A stretch of 64,000 bases of DNA from CBDAUN01 sp965214875 (GTDB lineage Bacteria; Pseudomonadota; Gammaproteobacteria; Arenicellales; JAJDZL01), in assembly GCA_965214875.1 (NCBI GenBank), contig OZ243980.1, forward strand, positions 2,790,001 through 2,854,000. Reading direction: 5' to 3'. The translations under genes and the position numbers were made by a program. Every line of letters begins with the position of its first letter. Position 1 is the stretch's first letter. This document shows, one piece after another, positions 1 to 9,510 of the stretch. The notes under the pieces were generated by a model. It was given only the letters and a program-made list of their open reading frames with translations. It ran no database searches and had not been told where the DNA came from.

Positions 1-480
1 CCTGTGCGCGTCTTGCAAGTAATTGCATCAGAAAATCTTTATTGAATTCCGCAAGCTCGAGAAGCTTGCTCTGCTCCCGGTAGGGCATTCGCAAATTCTC
101 TCATTTCGCTTCTGAAAACCTCGTTTTCGGATCTGATGCGACCAGGTTTTGGCAATATCTCTGCTGTTGCAAGCGTTCAAAGCATTAATGGCACTGTTTT
201 CTGATTCGCGCTTTGACCTTCGCCGTGTCCGGCAGTGTCGCTCCGCGGACGCAAGAAACCAATAGTGCCGGCATATTTTGCCTGCAATCTCCACTTGCAC
301 CGAAACCCGATGGTTAAGAAATTCTTTATTCATGAATAGTGATTCTTGCTATTCATGCCAATTTGAGTCCCTTATACTTGCCCTTTGTTTCCAGTTACGT
401 GATTCATTAGTTGTCGCGTACCCGACAAAACGAAGATTTGGAACAATTGGCACAGGAGATTTCAATGCCAAATTCAATAT
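1..480. other. left-edge region without a recognisable gene
   Basis: No reading frame here has recognisable protein features. Short open frames occur on both strands but overlap each other and lack convincing ribosome binding sites. The region precedes a truncated permease remnant, so it probably contains decayed or recombined sequence. I see nothing else I can support. Confidence 0.5.
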
Positions 481-732
481 CTAGATCAAGCATTGCTCAG
501 GGCGATTCCAAATTTGCTGTCGAACGTGGTATCGCTGTTCAAGGAAAGCGCGCTGGTTTCGGCAGTTGGGATGGCGGATCTGATGTATGTCGGGCAGAAT
601 ATCGCCAACAACGTCGCACGTCCCATCGAGATTCTCTCAGCGGTTGCGCTTATCTACTTTGCAATCGGCTTTCCCTTGACTCGAGCTGTATCGATTGTCG
701 AAGGCCGGCTGCTGAAAATCATCAAGGACTAG
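481..732 (+). pseudogene. C-terminal remnant of a polar amino-acid ABC transporter permease
   Basis: About 80 residues in one frame match the last part of HisM/GlnP-type inner-membrane permeases. They run from an AIPNLLSN segment through a KESALVSAVG stretch (the EAA-like cytoplasmic loop) to a final hydrophobic helix and a short basic tail. A normal permease of this family has about 220-240 residues with several membrane helices and a start upstream; here the first two thirds are absent. The in-frame TTG codons are unlikely to make a working protein. The stop lies directly before the following dehydrogenase, as in an operon, so this is probably the residue of a transporter that once supplied substrate to the catabolic genes downstream. 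The identification rests on the motif; the truncation is seen directly. Confidence 0.6.
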
Positions 733-733
733 C

Positions 734-1480
734 TTGCGCAAGATTGATCTGATGAATGGGACCGCTTTAGTTACTGGAGCTACGAGCGGCATCGGCAGGG
801 CGATCACCCACGAACTTGTTCAGCTAGGATATAGCACTCTCGTTTGTGGTCGATCGAGTTCTGCGCTCGAAGAGATTTCGAAGACAACCGGTGCCGTCGG
901 TCTTGCATTCGACCTTAAAGAACGTGGCGCGTTGCGCGAAAGGATTCGAAATGAAAAAATCGATGTTCTGGTCAACAATGCGGGCATCATCTCGCAACCA
1001 GTGCGTTTCACCGAAATGAAGCAGTCGGATATTGATGAAACGTTGGAAGTGAATCTTTACGCTGCAATTTCAGTGGTCAGAGACGTGTTGCCAGCGATGG
1101 TGAATCGGAGAAAAGGCCACATTTTCTTCACCGGATCCATCGCTGGACATAGTCCGATGCCCAAGATGGCAGTCTATGGCGCCAGCAAGTCTGCACTATC
1201 GAGTTTTGCTGCGTCATTGCGTTGCGATTTGGCCGGAACCGGTGTTCGAGTTACTGAAATCGTCGCGGGGCGGGTTGAAACGAACTTGTACCGCGATGCG
1301 TTGGACGACGAAAAGCGCAGGCAGCTATACGCAGACACCGAGCCGGTGCAGCCGCAAGATGTAGCGCAGATGGTATCGCGTGTGCTCACCATGCCCAGCC
1401 ATGTCAATGTGACCCGGTTCGACATCATGCCGACTGCTCAATTTGTCGGCGGCTCAGGCTTTGCGCCGCGGGACAAGTAG
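734..1480 (+). CDS. short-chain dehydrogenase/reductase (SDR)
   Basis: Cytoplasmic NAD(P)-dependent oxidoreductase of the classical SDR family, about 248 residues, the usual length. The N-terminal Rossmann motif TGATSGIG, the NNAG motif near residue 85 and the catalytic YGASK motif near residue 155 are all visible, so the enzyme should be active. I chose the TTG at 734 because AAGGA lies five bases upstream; the ATG at 752 is an alternative that removes six residues. It is the first complete gene of a same-strand run of catabolic genes. Substrate cannot be read from the sequence; a hydroxy acid or sugar-derived alcohol is an inference from the neighbours. Confidence 0.85.
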   Translation: MRKIDLMNGTALVTGATSGIGRAITHELVQLGYSTLVCGRSSSALEEISKTTGAVGLAFDLKERGALRERIRNEKIDVLVNNAGIISQPVRFTEMKQSDIDETLEVNLYAAISVVRDVLPAMVNRRKGHIFFTGSIAGHSPMPKMAVYGASKSALSSFAASLRCDLAGTGVRVTEIVAGRVETNLYRDALDDEKRRQLYADTEPVQPQDVAQMVSRVLTMPSHVNVTRFDIMPTAQFVGGSGFAPRDK

Positions 1481-1599
1481 ACACTCTTCAAGTAGAGGAA
1501 CTGCATTCGGCTCATGTGCATGGCGGCGCAGGACTGATGAACTTCTGCATAGCCAGCACCACCTTTGTTGCATCGACGAATTGAATAGAGGCAAAGTCA

Positions 1600-2352
1600 A
1601 TGAAAGATTTATCGATTGTCGTCGCAGGTGGCGGGAGCGGTCTGGGATTGCTTCTTTGCCGAATGTGCTTGCAGCGCGGTGCGTCCGGCATTGGGGTTAT
1701 TGACCTTAGCCTTGAGAATGCACAACAGCAGCTGCAACAGAATGATTCGGCAGGACGATCAAAAATCAGTCTGGTAAAAGGCGACATCAGCTCTGTGGCA
1801 GGAGTCAAGGAGGCGTTTGATCAGGTGGTTGAAGAGCTAGGCTGTATCGACACGTTGATCAATTCTGCCGCGATCTATCCGCGCCGCCCGCTATTGGAAA
1901 TCACCGATGCTGACTGGGATGCTTCCAACGCCATCAACGTCAAGGGCACTTACCATTTGATGGTAGCCGCTGTACGCCAGATGTGCCAGCAACCGCCTAA
2001 GGGTCACGTGCGCGGCCGCATCGTCAACATCACTTCCGTAGATGCATTCAAGGCACATCCGCAAAACGCGCACTATGCCGCCACAAAGGCAGCGGTTGTA
2101 AGCCTGACAAAGTCGTTTGCCCACGAGCTGGCGCCTGAAGGCATATTGGTGAATTCCATAGCGCCGGCCGGCATGGCAACTGAAAAGGCGAAAACTGCGG
2201 GCTTTCTTGGTGAGCTTGCAGCCGCCAATCCACTAGGACGCGCGGCTCAGCCTCAAGAAATCGCCGAATGGGTGCTGATGGCAGGCGGTACTGGCAACAC
2301 GTATATGACAGGGGAAAACGTAGTCGTATCCGGCGGCTATGTCTATGTTTGA
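1600..2352 (+). CDS. short-chain dehydrogenase/reductase (SDR)
   Basis: Second SDR of the cluster, 250 residues. The cofactor-binding turn reads AGGGSGLG, the active-site motif is YAATK, and a late GGYVYV end matches the typical SDR C-terminus (tetramer interface). The usual NNAG is replaced by NSAA, a tolerated variation. Start is an ATG preceded by AGAGG. It is clearly diverged from the SDR just upstream, so this is not a recent tandem duplication. It probably oxidises or reduces a pathway intermediate with NAD(P)H. The next gene begins ten bases after the stop, suggesting one transcript. Confidence 0.85.
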   Translation: MKDLSIVVAGGGSGLGLLLCRMCLQRGASGIGVIDLSLENAQQQLQQNDSAGRSKISLVKGDISSVAGVKEAFDQVVEELGCIDTLINSAAIYPRRPLLEITDADWDASNAINVKGTYHLMVAAVRQMCQQPPKGHVRGRIVNITSVDAFKAHPQNAHYAATKAAVVSLTKSFAHELAPEGILVNSIAPAGMATEKAKTAGFLGELAAANPLGRAAQPQEIAEWVLMAGGTGNTYMTGENVVVSGGYVYV

Positions 2353-2361
2353 ATCCGATCG

Positions 2362-3096
2362 ATGACCATCTATAGATCCAGACGCAAAAGCCAGTCCTGG
2401 GCTGGCGAGACCATCGGCATTCTGGTGCTTGATTGCTCCTATCCGTTTATTCCAGGCAATGTCGCCAATGCCACGACCTACGACTTTCCGGTTCGCTTTG
2501 CGGTGGTTGATGGCGCGACCAATAGCCGTTTAATCTACGATGCAGACGAGTCTCTGATTGCGCCGTACGAGGCGGCAGCGCGCCAGTTGGAATCCGAAGG
2601 CGTAATGGCAATTACCGGCGCTTGCGGCTTCATGGCTTTGCTTCAGGGGCACATCGCCGCGGCAGTCGATGTGCCAGTGTTCTTGTCCAGCCTGCTTCAG
2701 GTGCCTTTAATGCACCAAATCACCGGCAAGCGCGTGGGCATCATTTGCGCGGACAAGTCCAAGCTGACGCAAGAGCATTTCGGAGCGGTTGGCGTGGCGC
2801 CGGATACGCCTTTAGCTCTGGCAGGCATGGAGGAGATGCCGGCCTTTACGCAGGCTGTCTTCCAGCCTGATGGGCTTTGGGATGACGAAGCGATTCGCGC
2901 AGAAGTCATTGAAGCCGCCGAGCAGCTGGTCGGTACCAACGGCGATATTGGATCGATTCTGCTTGAGTGCAGCGATCTGCCGCCGTATGCCACCGATGTG
3001 CAGCGCGCAACTGGCCTGCCCGTATTTGACTTCACCACAATGATCGACTACGTGCACTCATCATTGGCGCGGACGCGATTTTCGGGTGTTGTTTGA
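2362..3096 (+). CDS. aspartate/glutamate racemase-family protein
   Basis: About 244 residues resembling the Asp/Glu/hydantoin racemase superfamily (relatives include hydantoin racemase, maleate isomerase and arylmalonate decarboxylase). The first catalytic cysteine lies in the TGACGFMA segment near residue 90 and the second in LLECSDLPPYA near residue 205. Two cysteines at these spacings are the family's acid/base pair. The family acts by cofactor-independent proton transfer at an alpha-carbon. Next to HyuA/HyuB a hydantoin- or amino-acid-racemising role is attractive, but the exact substrate is not shown. It lies ten bases after the SDR gene. Confidence 0.75.
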   Translation: MTIYRSRRKSQSWAGETIGILVLDCSYPFIPGNVANATTYDFPVRFAVVDGATNSRLIYDADESLIAPYEAAARQLESEGVMAITGACGFMALLQGHIAAAVDVPVFLSSLLQVPLMHQITGKRVGIICADKSKLTQEHFGAVGVAPDTPLALAGMEEMPAFTQAVFQPDGLWDDEAIRAEVIEAAEQLVGTNGDIGSILLECSDLPPYATDVQRATGLPVFDFTTMIDYVHSSLARTRFSGVV

Positions 3097-3164
3097 TGCC
3101 GCGCATTCGAAAAGCATCAACGGATTGATCATGAATAAGTTTCCAATCATCAGAGGATTAGCCG

Positions 3165-4871
3165 ATGCCTGAAGAATTGTTTTGCTCGGGTATTGCCACA
3201 AAGGAAAGAACCGGAGGAGCTTTGCTTGTCGAGTGCCTAGTCGCGCTCGGCGCCACCAAAAGTTTCGGTGTGCCGGGAGAGAGCTATCTGGCGGTGCTCG
3301 ATGCGCTTTACGATTCACAAGGGACGCTTGACTACGTTTTGTGTCGCAACGAAGGTGGCGCGGCATTCATGGGGGCAGCATACGGCAAGTTGACCGGTAA
3401 GCCAGGAATATGCTTTGTCACGCGCGGCCCTGGTGCCTCTAACGCTTCAATCGGAGTGCACACGGCGATGCAGGACAGCTCGCCGATGCTGCTGTTTGTC
3501 GGACAAGTGCCGCGCGATGCCAAAGGCCGCGAAGCTTTCCAGGAAGTGGACTATCGCAGCTTCTTCGGATCAGTCGCCAAGTGGGTGACCGAAGTCGATT
3601 GCGCAGGCCGCTTGCCGGAAATCATCAGCCGCGCTTGGACGACTGCAGTCAGCGGGCGTCCCGGTCCTGTGATAGTCGCGTTGCCGGAAGATATGCTGAC
3701 GCAGCGCACCGCTGCTCCTGTGTTGCTGCGCGCTGCAAGGGTCGATGAGGCGGCTCCGGCTCCTGAGTCGATGAAATCGCTGGCGAAAGTTCTGGCCGAT
3801 GCCAGTCGCCCGGTGATTATCGTCGGCGGCGGCGGCTGGAAATCATCCGGCATTGAGGCTTTGCAGATGTTTGCCGAGCGCAGCGATATGCCAGTTCTGA
3901 CCGCCTTTCGCCGGCAGGATTTGTTCGATAATCACAGTTCTTGCTACGTTGGGGGCACCGGTCTTGGGATGGCGCCTGCAACCGAGCAGCTTATTCGCTC
4001 GGCTGACGTTGTAGTTGGCTTGAATCTTCGCTTTGGAGAAATGACGACTTCGAGCTATGGTCTGTTTGACATTCCGTTGCCGACCCAGCGTCTCATCCAT
4101 ATTCATGCCTCGGCAAGAGAATTGGGCAAAATCTATGTGCCTGAACTTGCAATTCATGCGGGACCGAATCAGTTCGCGGAAGCTCTAGCAGACGTGAATC
4201 TGACTTGCAACTGGTCGGATTGGCGGGCACAGGCGCGTCATCACTATGAGGCTTCGTTGCGCACTCCTGCGCAGCCGGGCAACCTTGACATGGGCAAAGT
4301 GATGCGGCATTTGCAGCAATGCTTGCCGCATGATGCAATCATGACCAACGGAGCTGGGTGCTTTTCGGCCTGGCCCAACATGGTGTTCAAGTTCGGTCGG
4401 CATCAGCGTTTGCTGGGCCCGCAATCCGGCGCAATGGGATATGGGATACCCGCTGCCATCGCGGCCTCCGTTGCGCAGCCTGACCGCACCGTCATCTGTT
4501 TTTCTGGCGACGGCGACTTTCAAATGAATCTTCAAGAACTCGGCACCGCAGTACAAGCAAGGGTGCAGCCGATCATATTGCTTGTGAACAATGGAATCTA
4601 TGGCTCGATCCGAATGCACCAGGAATTGCATTATCCCCAAAGGGTTGTGGGCACTACGCTGCAAAACCCAGACTTTGTTGCATTAGCAAAGGCCTACGGC
4701 ATCTTTGCCGAAGTGGTAACCGAAACCGATCAATTCGCGCCGACGCTTGAACGTGCCTTGCGCTCCGGTTCTGCGGCGGTGATCGAACTGAGGGTGCTCG
4801 TCGATTCGCTAACGCCACGCAAGACGCTAGCGCAGTTTCGCGAGTCGGGACTCAGTGCAGGCAGGGGGTAG
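3165..4871 (+). CDS. thiamine-diphosphate enzyme, acetolactate-synthase-like
   Basis: 568 residues with the three-domain architecture of ThDP enzymes: an N-terminal pyrimidine-binding domain with the catalytic glutamate in CRNEGGAAFMGAAYG (about residue 63), a central domain, and a C-terminal domain with the ThDP/Mg motif GDGDFQMN followed by VNNG. An ATG preceded by AGAGGA starts the gene. Relatives include acetolactate synthase large subunit, glyoxylate carboligase, sulfoacetaldehyde acetyltransferase and benzoylformate decarboxylase. No acetolactate synthase regulatory subunit gene is adjacent, so I infer a catabolic 2-oxoacid decarboxylase or carboligase role rather than branched-chain synthesis. 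The stop lies five bases before hyuA. Confidence 0.82.
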   Translation: MPEELFCSGIATKERTGGALLVECLVALGATKSFGVPGESYLAVLDALYDSQGTLDYVLCRNEGGAAFMGAAYGKLTGKPGICFVTRGPGASNASIGVHTAMQDSSPMLLFVGQVPRDAKGREAFQEVDYRSFFGSVAKWVTEVDCAGRLPEIISRAWTTAVSGRPGPVIVALPEDMLTQRTAAPVLLRAARVDEAAPAPESMKSLAKVLADASRPVIIVGGGGWKSSGIEALQMFAERSDMPVLTAFRRQDLFDNHSSCYVGGTGLGMAPATEQLIRSADVVVGLNLRFGEMTTSSYGLFDIPLPTQRLIHIHASARELGKIYVPELAIHAGPNQFAEALADVNLTCNWSDWRAQARHHYEASLRTPAQPGNLDMGKVMRHLQQCLPHDAIMTNGAGCFSAWPNMVFKFGRHQRLLGPQSGAMGYGIPAAIAASVAQPDRTVICFSGDGDFQMNLQELGTAVQARVQPIILLVNNGIYGSIRMHQELHYPQRVVGTTLQNPDFVALAKAYGIFAEVVTETDQFAPTLERALRSGSAAVIELRVLVDSLTPRKTLAQFRESGLSAGRG

Positions 4872-4876
4872 TCTGG

Positions 4877-6967
4877 GTGACTGCGGATCAGATTCGCTTG
4901 GGCGCTGACATTGGAGGCACGTTCACCGATATTGCATTGGACTTGCGCGGTGAAATCATATCGACTAAGAAACTCACAGATCATTCAGCTCCCGAGCAGG
5001 CGATTATCGATGGCATGGAGGTTGTGACTCGACAGGCGGGCATCAAGTTCGGCGACCTGGATTTGATTGTTCATGGCACCACGCTCGCGACAAATGCGCT
5101 GATCGAGCGCCGCGGCGCAAAAACCGCATTCATTACTACCGACGGTTTTCGAGATGTCCTTGAGATGCGCACAGAAAACCGTTTTGATCAATATGATTTG
5201 AAACTGCAATTGCCCGAGGCTCTGATTCCGCGGCAACAGCGCTATCCGATCAAGGGCAGAATTGATGCGCAAGGCAGGGTTTTGCAGGATTTGGATGAAG
5301 CGGCGATCTGCGAGCTTGCGAAGACGCTAGCGAAGACTGATGTCGAATCGATCGCAGTCGGTTTCGTGCATTCGTACAAAAATCCGCATCACGAGGAAGC
5401 GGCGCGTCAGATTATTGCCGAATTCCTGCCCCAGACTCCGATATCGATCAGTTCCGAAGTTTCGCCGCAGATGCGGGAATACCATCGATTCACCACGGTT
5501 TGTGCCAATGCCTACGTGCGTCCGACCGTTGAACGGTATTTGACGAGTCTGGAGAGCATTTTGGAAGATAGGGGCGTTCAGTGCCCGCTCTACATGATCC
5601 ACTCTGCCGGCGGGCTGATTTCGCTTGACGTTGCAAAGCAATTCCCCGTTCGCTTGGTTGAGTCGGGCCCGGCTGGCGGAGCAATTTTCGCTGCGAACAT
5701 ATCCGTTCGATTCGGGTTGAACAAGGTGCTGTCCTATGACATGGGTGGCACGACTGCAAAAATTTGCCTTATCGAAAATCATGAGCCGAAGACGAGTCGC
5801 GTCTTCGAGGTCGCTCGCACGCACCGATTTGCCAAAGGTTCGGGCATGCCGATCTCGATTCCCGTGATCGAGATGATTGAAATCGGAGCTGGCGGCGGTT
5901 CAATTGCGACCATCGATTCGACCGGCCGCATACAGGTTGGTCCGCATTCGGCCAGCTCTGAACCTGGCCCAGCCTGCTATCAGCGAAATGGAGTGCGACC
6001 GACGGTGACCGATGCGGACCTGGTGCTTGGCAAGATTGATCCGGGCAACTTTGCCGGCGGCGCAATGCGGCTTTCCACAGAAGCGTCCGTGGCCGCCATC
6101 GCCAATGACATCGGTGACGCACTTGAGCTTGAGCCGCTGGATGCGGCATTCGGTATCTGCGAGATGGTTGACGAGAACATGGCGAATGCCGCTCGTGTAC
6201 ACGCAGTCGAAAACGGAAAGCGCATTTCCGAAAACGTTATGATTGCGTTTGGCGGGGCAGCGCCGTTGCACGCTTCAAGGCTGTGTGAAAAGCTGGGCAT
6301 TGATCGGTGCTTGATACCTAAGGGGGCAGGGGTTGGGTCTGCGATCGGATTCCTGGAAGCGCCGTTTTGCTTCGAATCCGTGATCTCCTGTGTCACACGG
6401 CTATCCGAGTTTGATCCGGATGCGGTCAATGATTTACTCTCGCAACTGACTGAAGTCGTCGCACAGTTTGTTCGGCAGGAACAGGGTCGAAAGACAAAAA
6501 CTGAGATGACGGCATTCATGCGCTATCAAGGGCAGGGCTGGGAGATTCCAGTTCCAATGCCGCATCGGCGATATCGCAAAGAGGATGCCGCGCAAATCGG
6601 GAGTAGATTTCGTCAGTGCTATGCGGAATTCTTCGGACGTACAATTGAAGAGCTCAATGAAATCGAGATCGAAATCGTCTCGTGGTCGGTCAAGATAACC
6701 GAAGAAAAACCTGCCCCAACGAAAGTGGACTTAATCGACGGCGTTGAATTTGAGACCAATGGCCGAGTGCGTCAAGTCTATAACCCTGCAACAAAGCGGA
6801 TGCTCGAAAGCGCAATCGTTGATCGAGACGCGCTATCGACCGGTGACCGGGTTCGCGGCCCTGCGGTGATTGTTGAGCGGGAGACCGCAACGATTGTGCT
6901 CGCCAACTTTGATGCCGTCATTCAGCATGACCGCTCAATACTTTTGATCAAAAACTCGGCTCATTAA
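4877..6967 (+). CDS. hydantoinase/oxoprolinase family protein, subunit A
   Basis: 696 residues, the standard size for the HyuA family (N-methylhydantoinase, 5-oxoprolinase or acetone carboxylase-type subunits). The ATP-binding ADIGGTFTD motif is at the very N-terminus, the YDMGGTTAK motif of the hydantoinase domain is near residue 290, and a glycine-rich AGGGS motif follows. The family uses ATP to phosphorylate and open a cyclic amide or activate a carbonyl. The start is a GTG five bases after the previous stop. It forms an obvious pair with the subunit B gene four bases downstream. Whether the substrate is a hydantoin, 5-oxoproline or another lactam cannot be told from the sequence. Confidence 0.88.
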   Translation: MTADQIRLGADIGGTFTDIALDLRGEIISTKKLTDHSAPEQAIIDGMEVVTRQAGIKFGDLDLIVHGTTLATNALIERRGAKTAFITTDGFRDVLEMRTENRFDQYDLKLQLPEALIPRQQRYPIKGRIDAQGRVLQDLDEAAICELAKTLAKTDVESIAVGFVHSYKNPHHEEAARQIIAEFLPQTPISISSEVSPQMREYHRFTTVCANAYVRPTVERYLTSLESILEDRGVQCPLYMIHSAGGLISLDVAKQFPVRLVESGPAGGAIFAANISVRFGLNKVLSYDMGGTTAKICLIENHEPKTSRVFEVARTHRFAKGSGMPISIPVIEMIEIGAGGGSIATIDSTGRIQVGPHSASSEPGPACYQRNGVRPTVTDADLVLGKIDPGNFAGGAMRLSTEASVAAIANDIGDALELEPLDAAFGICEMVDENMANAARVHAVENGKRISENVMIAFGGAAPLHASRLCEKLGIDRCLIPKGAGVGSAIGFLEAPFCFESVISCVTRLSEFDPDAVNDLLSQLTEVVAQFVRQEQGRKTKTEMTAFMRYQGQGWEIPVPMPHRRYRKEDAAQIGSRFRQCYAEFFGRTIEELNEIEIEIVSWSVKITEEKPAPTKVDLIDGVEFETNGRVRQVYNPATKRMLESAIVDRDALSTGDRVRGPAVIVERETATIVLANFDAVIQHDRSILLIKNSAH

Positions 6968-6971
6968 TCTC

Positions 6972-8582
6972 ATGTCTAGCAAATTCAACATTAGTCGGCA
7001 AGTCATGTGGAATCGCTTGATATCTGTGGTCGAGGAGCAAGCAATGACCTTGCTGAGAACAGCATTTTCAACTTCAGTGCGAGAAGCAGGTGATCTTTCC
7101 GCGGGAGTCTATACAGCGGATGGCCGCATGCTGGCTCAAGCGGTGACGGGAACTCCGGGCCATGTCAATACGATGGCCGAATCGGTGTTTCATTTTTTGG
7201 ATGAAATACCGCGAGAAAAGATGTATGACGGCGATTGCTATGTTACAAATGATCCGTGGAAGGGCACTGGACATCTTCACGACATTACGATGGTTGCTCC
7301 GTCATTCAGAAACGGCGAGCTAGTAGCCTTTTTCGCCTGCACAGCCCACGTGGTGGACATCGGCGGGCGCGGATTTGGCGCGGACGGGAAGTCGATCTAC
7401 GAAGAGGGTTTGCTCATTCCGATCATTAAGTTTTCGGAGCGAGGCGAAGTCAATTCCGACTTAATCAAGTTTTTGCGTTTCGGGGTTCGCGAACCGGATC
7501 TGGTCATCGGTGATTTCTATTCGCTTGCCGCCTGCAATCAAGTCGGACATCGCCGCTTGATGAATATGATGGATGAAGAGGGTATAGAGAATCTAGAAGA
7601 GCTAGGCGAGTTTATTTTCTCTCGATCCTGCGATGCCACAGTGCAGCGCATACGCGAATTCCCAGAAGGCAGCTGGAGCAACTCGATGCATGTTGACGGC
7701 TATGATGCTCCGGTTCGGATCGCGGCGACGGTTAGCAAAGGCGACGATGTTATCAAAATCGACTTCGACGGGACCGATCCGCCCAGCAAGTGGGGCATCA
7801 ACTGTCCGATCAACTATGCAAGGGCCTATGCGAGTTTTGCGATGAAGTGCGTGCTTGCTCCCGACGTGCCCAACAACTATGCGTCGTTGAAACCGTTTGA
7901 AATCACCTCGCCCATCAACATCCTGAATGCTGTCAGACCAGCACCGGTCGCGTTGCGGCATGTGATGGGGCACATGGTGCCAGATTTGATCTTCGGCGCA
8001 CTAGAACAGGCGTTGCCCAATAAAATACAGGCCGAAGGCGCATCGGCTTTGTGGAACATTCACATTTCTGCGCGGCCAGCGGAAAGCAAGTCGGGACGGT
8101 ATTCGGAGATTCTGATTTTCAATTCAGGAGGCACTGGCGCGCGTCCAGAGCTTGACGGATTGTCCACCACGGCATTTCCTTCCGGGGTGCATACGATGCC
8201 TGTTGAGGCAACTGAACACACTGGTCCAATCGTTGTTTGGCGCAAGGAGCTGCGGCCTGATAGCGGCGGTGCCGGTCGCAATCGCGGCGGTCTTGGTCAG
8301 ATCATAGAAATATCGCCTGCCGAAGGGCATGAACTCTACTTTTCGGCGATGTTTGATCGGGTTCATCATCCGGCGCGCGGGCGCAGCGGCGGTCATGCCG
8401 GAGCGGCGGGCGCAGTGGAATTGGATGACGGGACCATCTTGAATCCGAAAGGCTGGCAGCACGTGCCGGCTGGCCGCAGGCTAATCCTAAGTGTTCCGGG
8501 TGGCGGAGGCTTCGGCCCGCCCGAAGAACGCTGTGAAATGCGGCGCATGGCCGACCTAGAGGCAGGCTATGTGACAAAGTAG
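6972..8582 (+). CDS. hydantoinase/oxoprolinase family protein, subunit B
   Basis: 536 residues of the HyuB family, the partner of HyuA in ATP-dependent lactamases and carboxylases. Typical segments are present: NDPWKGTGHLHDITM near residue 92, AHVVDIGGRG near residue 120, and the glycine-rich GGGGFGPPEER end. Its ATG is four bases after hyuA, so the two are surely co-translated. Length is normal and no disruption is seen. The role follows from the family and pairing; the substrate is unknown. Confidence 0.88.
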   Translation: MSSKFNISRQVMWNRLISVVEEQAMTLLRTAFSTSVREAGDLSAGVYTADGRMLAQAVTGTPGHVNTMAESVFHFLDEIPREKMYDGDCYVTNDPWKGTGHLHDITMVAPSFRNGELVAFFACTAHVVDIGGRGFGADGKSIYEEGLLIPIIKFSERGEVNSDLIKFLRFGVREPDLVIGDFYSLAACNQVGHRRLMNMMDEEGIENLEELGEFIFSRSCDATVQRIREFPEGSWSNSMHVDGYDAPVRIAATVSKGDDVIKIDFDGTDPPSKWGINCPINYARAYASFAMKCVLAPDVPNNYASLKPFEITSPINILNAVRPAPVALRHVMGHMVPDLIFGALEQALPNKIQAEGASALWNIHISARPAESKSGRYSEILIFNSGGTGARPELDGLSTTAFPSGVHTMPVEATEHTGPIVVWRKELRPDSGGAGRNRGGLGQIIEISPAEGHELYFSAMFDRVHHPARGRSGGHAGAAGAVELDDGTILNPKGWQHVPAGRRLILSVPGGGGFGPPEERCEMRRMADLEAGYVTK

Positions 8583-8698
8583 CATTAAATGACTTGCATG
8601 AATACCCGCATGGCCGATCAAGGATAGTGTCGCAAGATATTTTTTGGAAGCTTACCATTGCCGCTTGCGCTGCGGCAATGCAATTGAGGAAAACAGAT

Positions 8699-9508
8699 AT
8701 GGCGAAATATGAAAGAATCCTAATAACCGGTGCCGCGGGACGGCTCGGCACGCAGTTGCGTGACGGTCTTCAGTCATTGGCTGAACGCATCCGAATCTCC
8801 GATCGCATTGAAATTAAAGATGTATCGCAAAATGAGGAAGTGTTCACTTGTGAATTGGGGGACTATGATGCCGTGCTCGAGATGACAAAGGGAGTTGATG
8901 CGATTGTTCATTTCGGCGGCGTGGCACTGGAAGACAGCTTCGAGAAGATACTCGATGGCAATATTCGAGGCACCTATCACATCTATGAGGGGGCACGCAA
9001 AAACGGAGTTCGGCGAGTGATTTACGCATCATCGGTGCATGCGATTGGCTACCACCTCATGGAAAGCCAGATCGATGCGAACAGTCCGGTCCGCCCGGAT
9101 AGTCTTTATGGGGTTTCCAAAGTATTCGTCGAAGGACTAAGTCGTCTTTACTGGGATAAATTCGGCATCGAGACGCTTTGCTTGAGAATATTCTCTTCGT
9201 TTCCAGAGCCGGCGGACCGCCGAATGCTCTGGAGCTGGATGTCATTTCAAGACTGCGTTCGATATGTTGCCGCCGGCCTGACGGCACCGCGCGTAGGGCA
9301 TACAATCGGGTTCGGAATGTCTGATAACACCATCAAGCCTGTTAGCGATCGCAAGGCGAAGCACATCGGCTATTTTGCATCTGACAGCTCGGAGCCATAC
9401 CGCGGGAAAGTGGAATCGAGCACCGATGAACCATTGGCGGATGCAACGGCAGTCAAGTATCTTGGCGGATGGTTTTGCGATTTGCCTCATCCCGCCGACG
9501 AGCAATAA
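8699..9508 (+). CDS. NAD-dependent epimerase/dehydratase, uronate-dehydrogenase-like
   Basis: About 269 residues of the extended SDR family. The N-terminus reads ILITGAAGRLG, the NAD-binding turn; an IVHFGG segment follows and the catalytic tyrosine/lysine pair is YGVSK near residue 136. The reading frame is open for another 35 codons upstream, but the ATG at 8699 has GAGGA just before it and starts right at the Rossmann strand, so I chose it. The short length and overall form resemble uronate dehydrogenases, which oxidise hexuronic acids to aldaric acid lactones, but other small-molecule dehydrogenases look alike. It sits in the same transcriptional direction as hyuAB. Confidence 0.72.
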   Translation: MAKYERILITGAAGRLGTQLRDGLQSLAERIRISDRIEIKDVSQNEEVFTCELGDYDAVLEMTKGVDAIVHFGGVALEDSFEKILDGNIRGTYHIYEGARKNGVRRVIYASSVHAIGYHLMESQIDANSPVRPDSLYGVSKVFVEGLSRLYWDKFGIETLCLRIFSSFPEPADRRMLWSWMSFQDCVRYVAAGLTAPRVGHTIGFGMSDNTIKPVSDRKAKHIGYFASDSSEPYRGKVESSTDEPLADATAVKYLGGWFCDLPHPADEQ

Positions 9509-9510
9509 AG

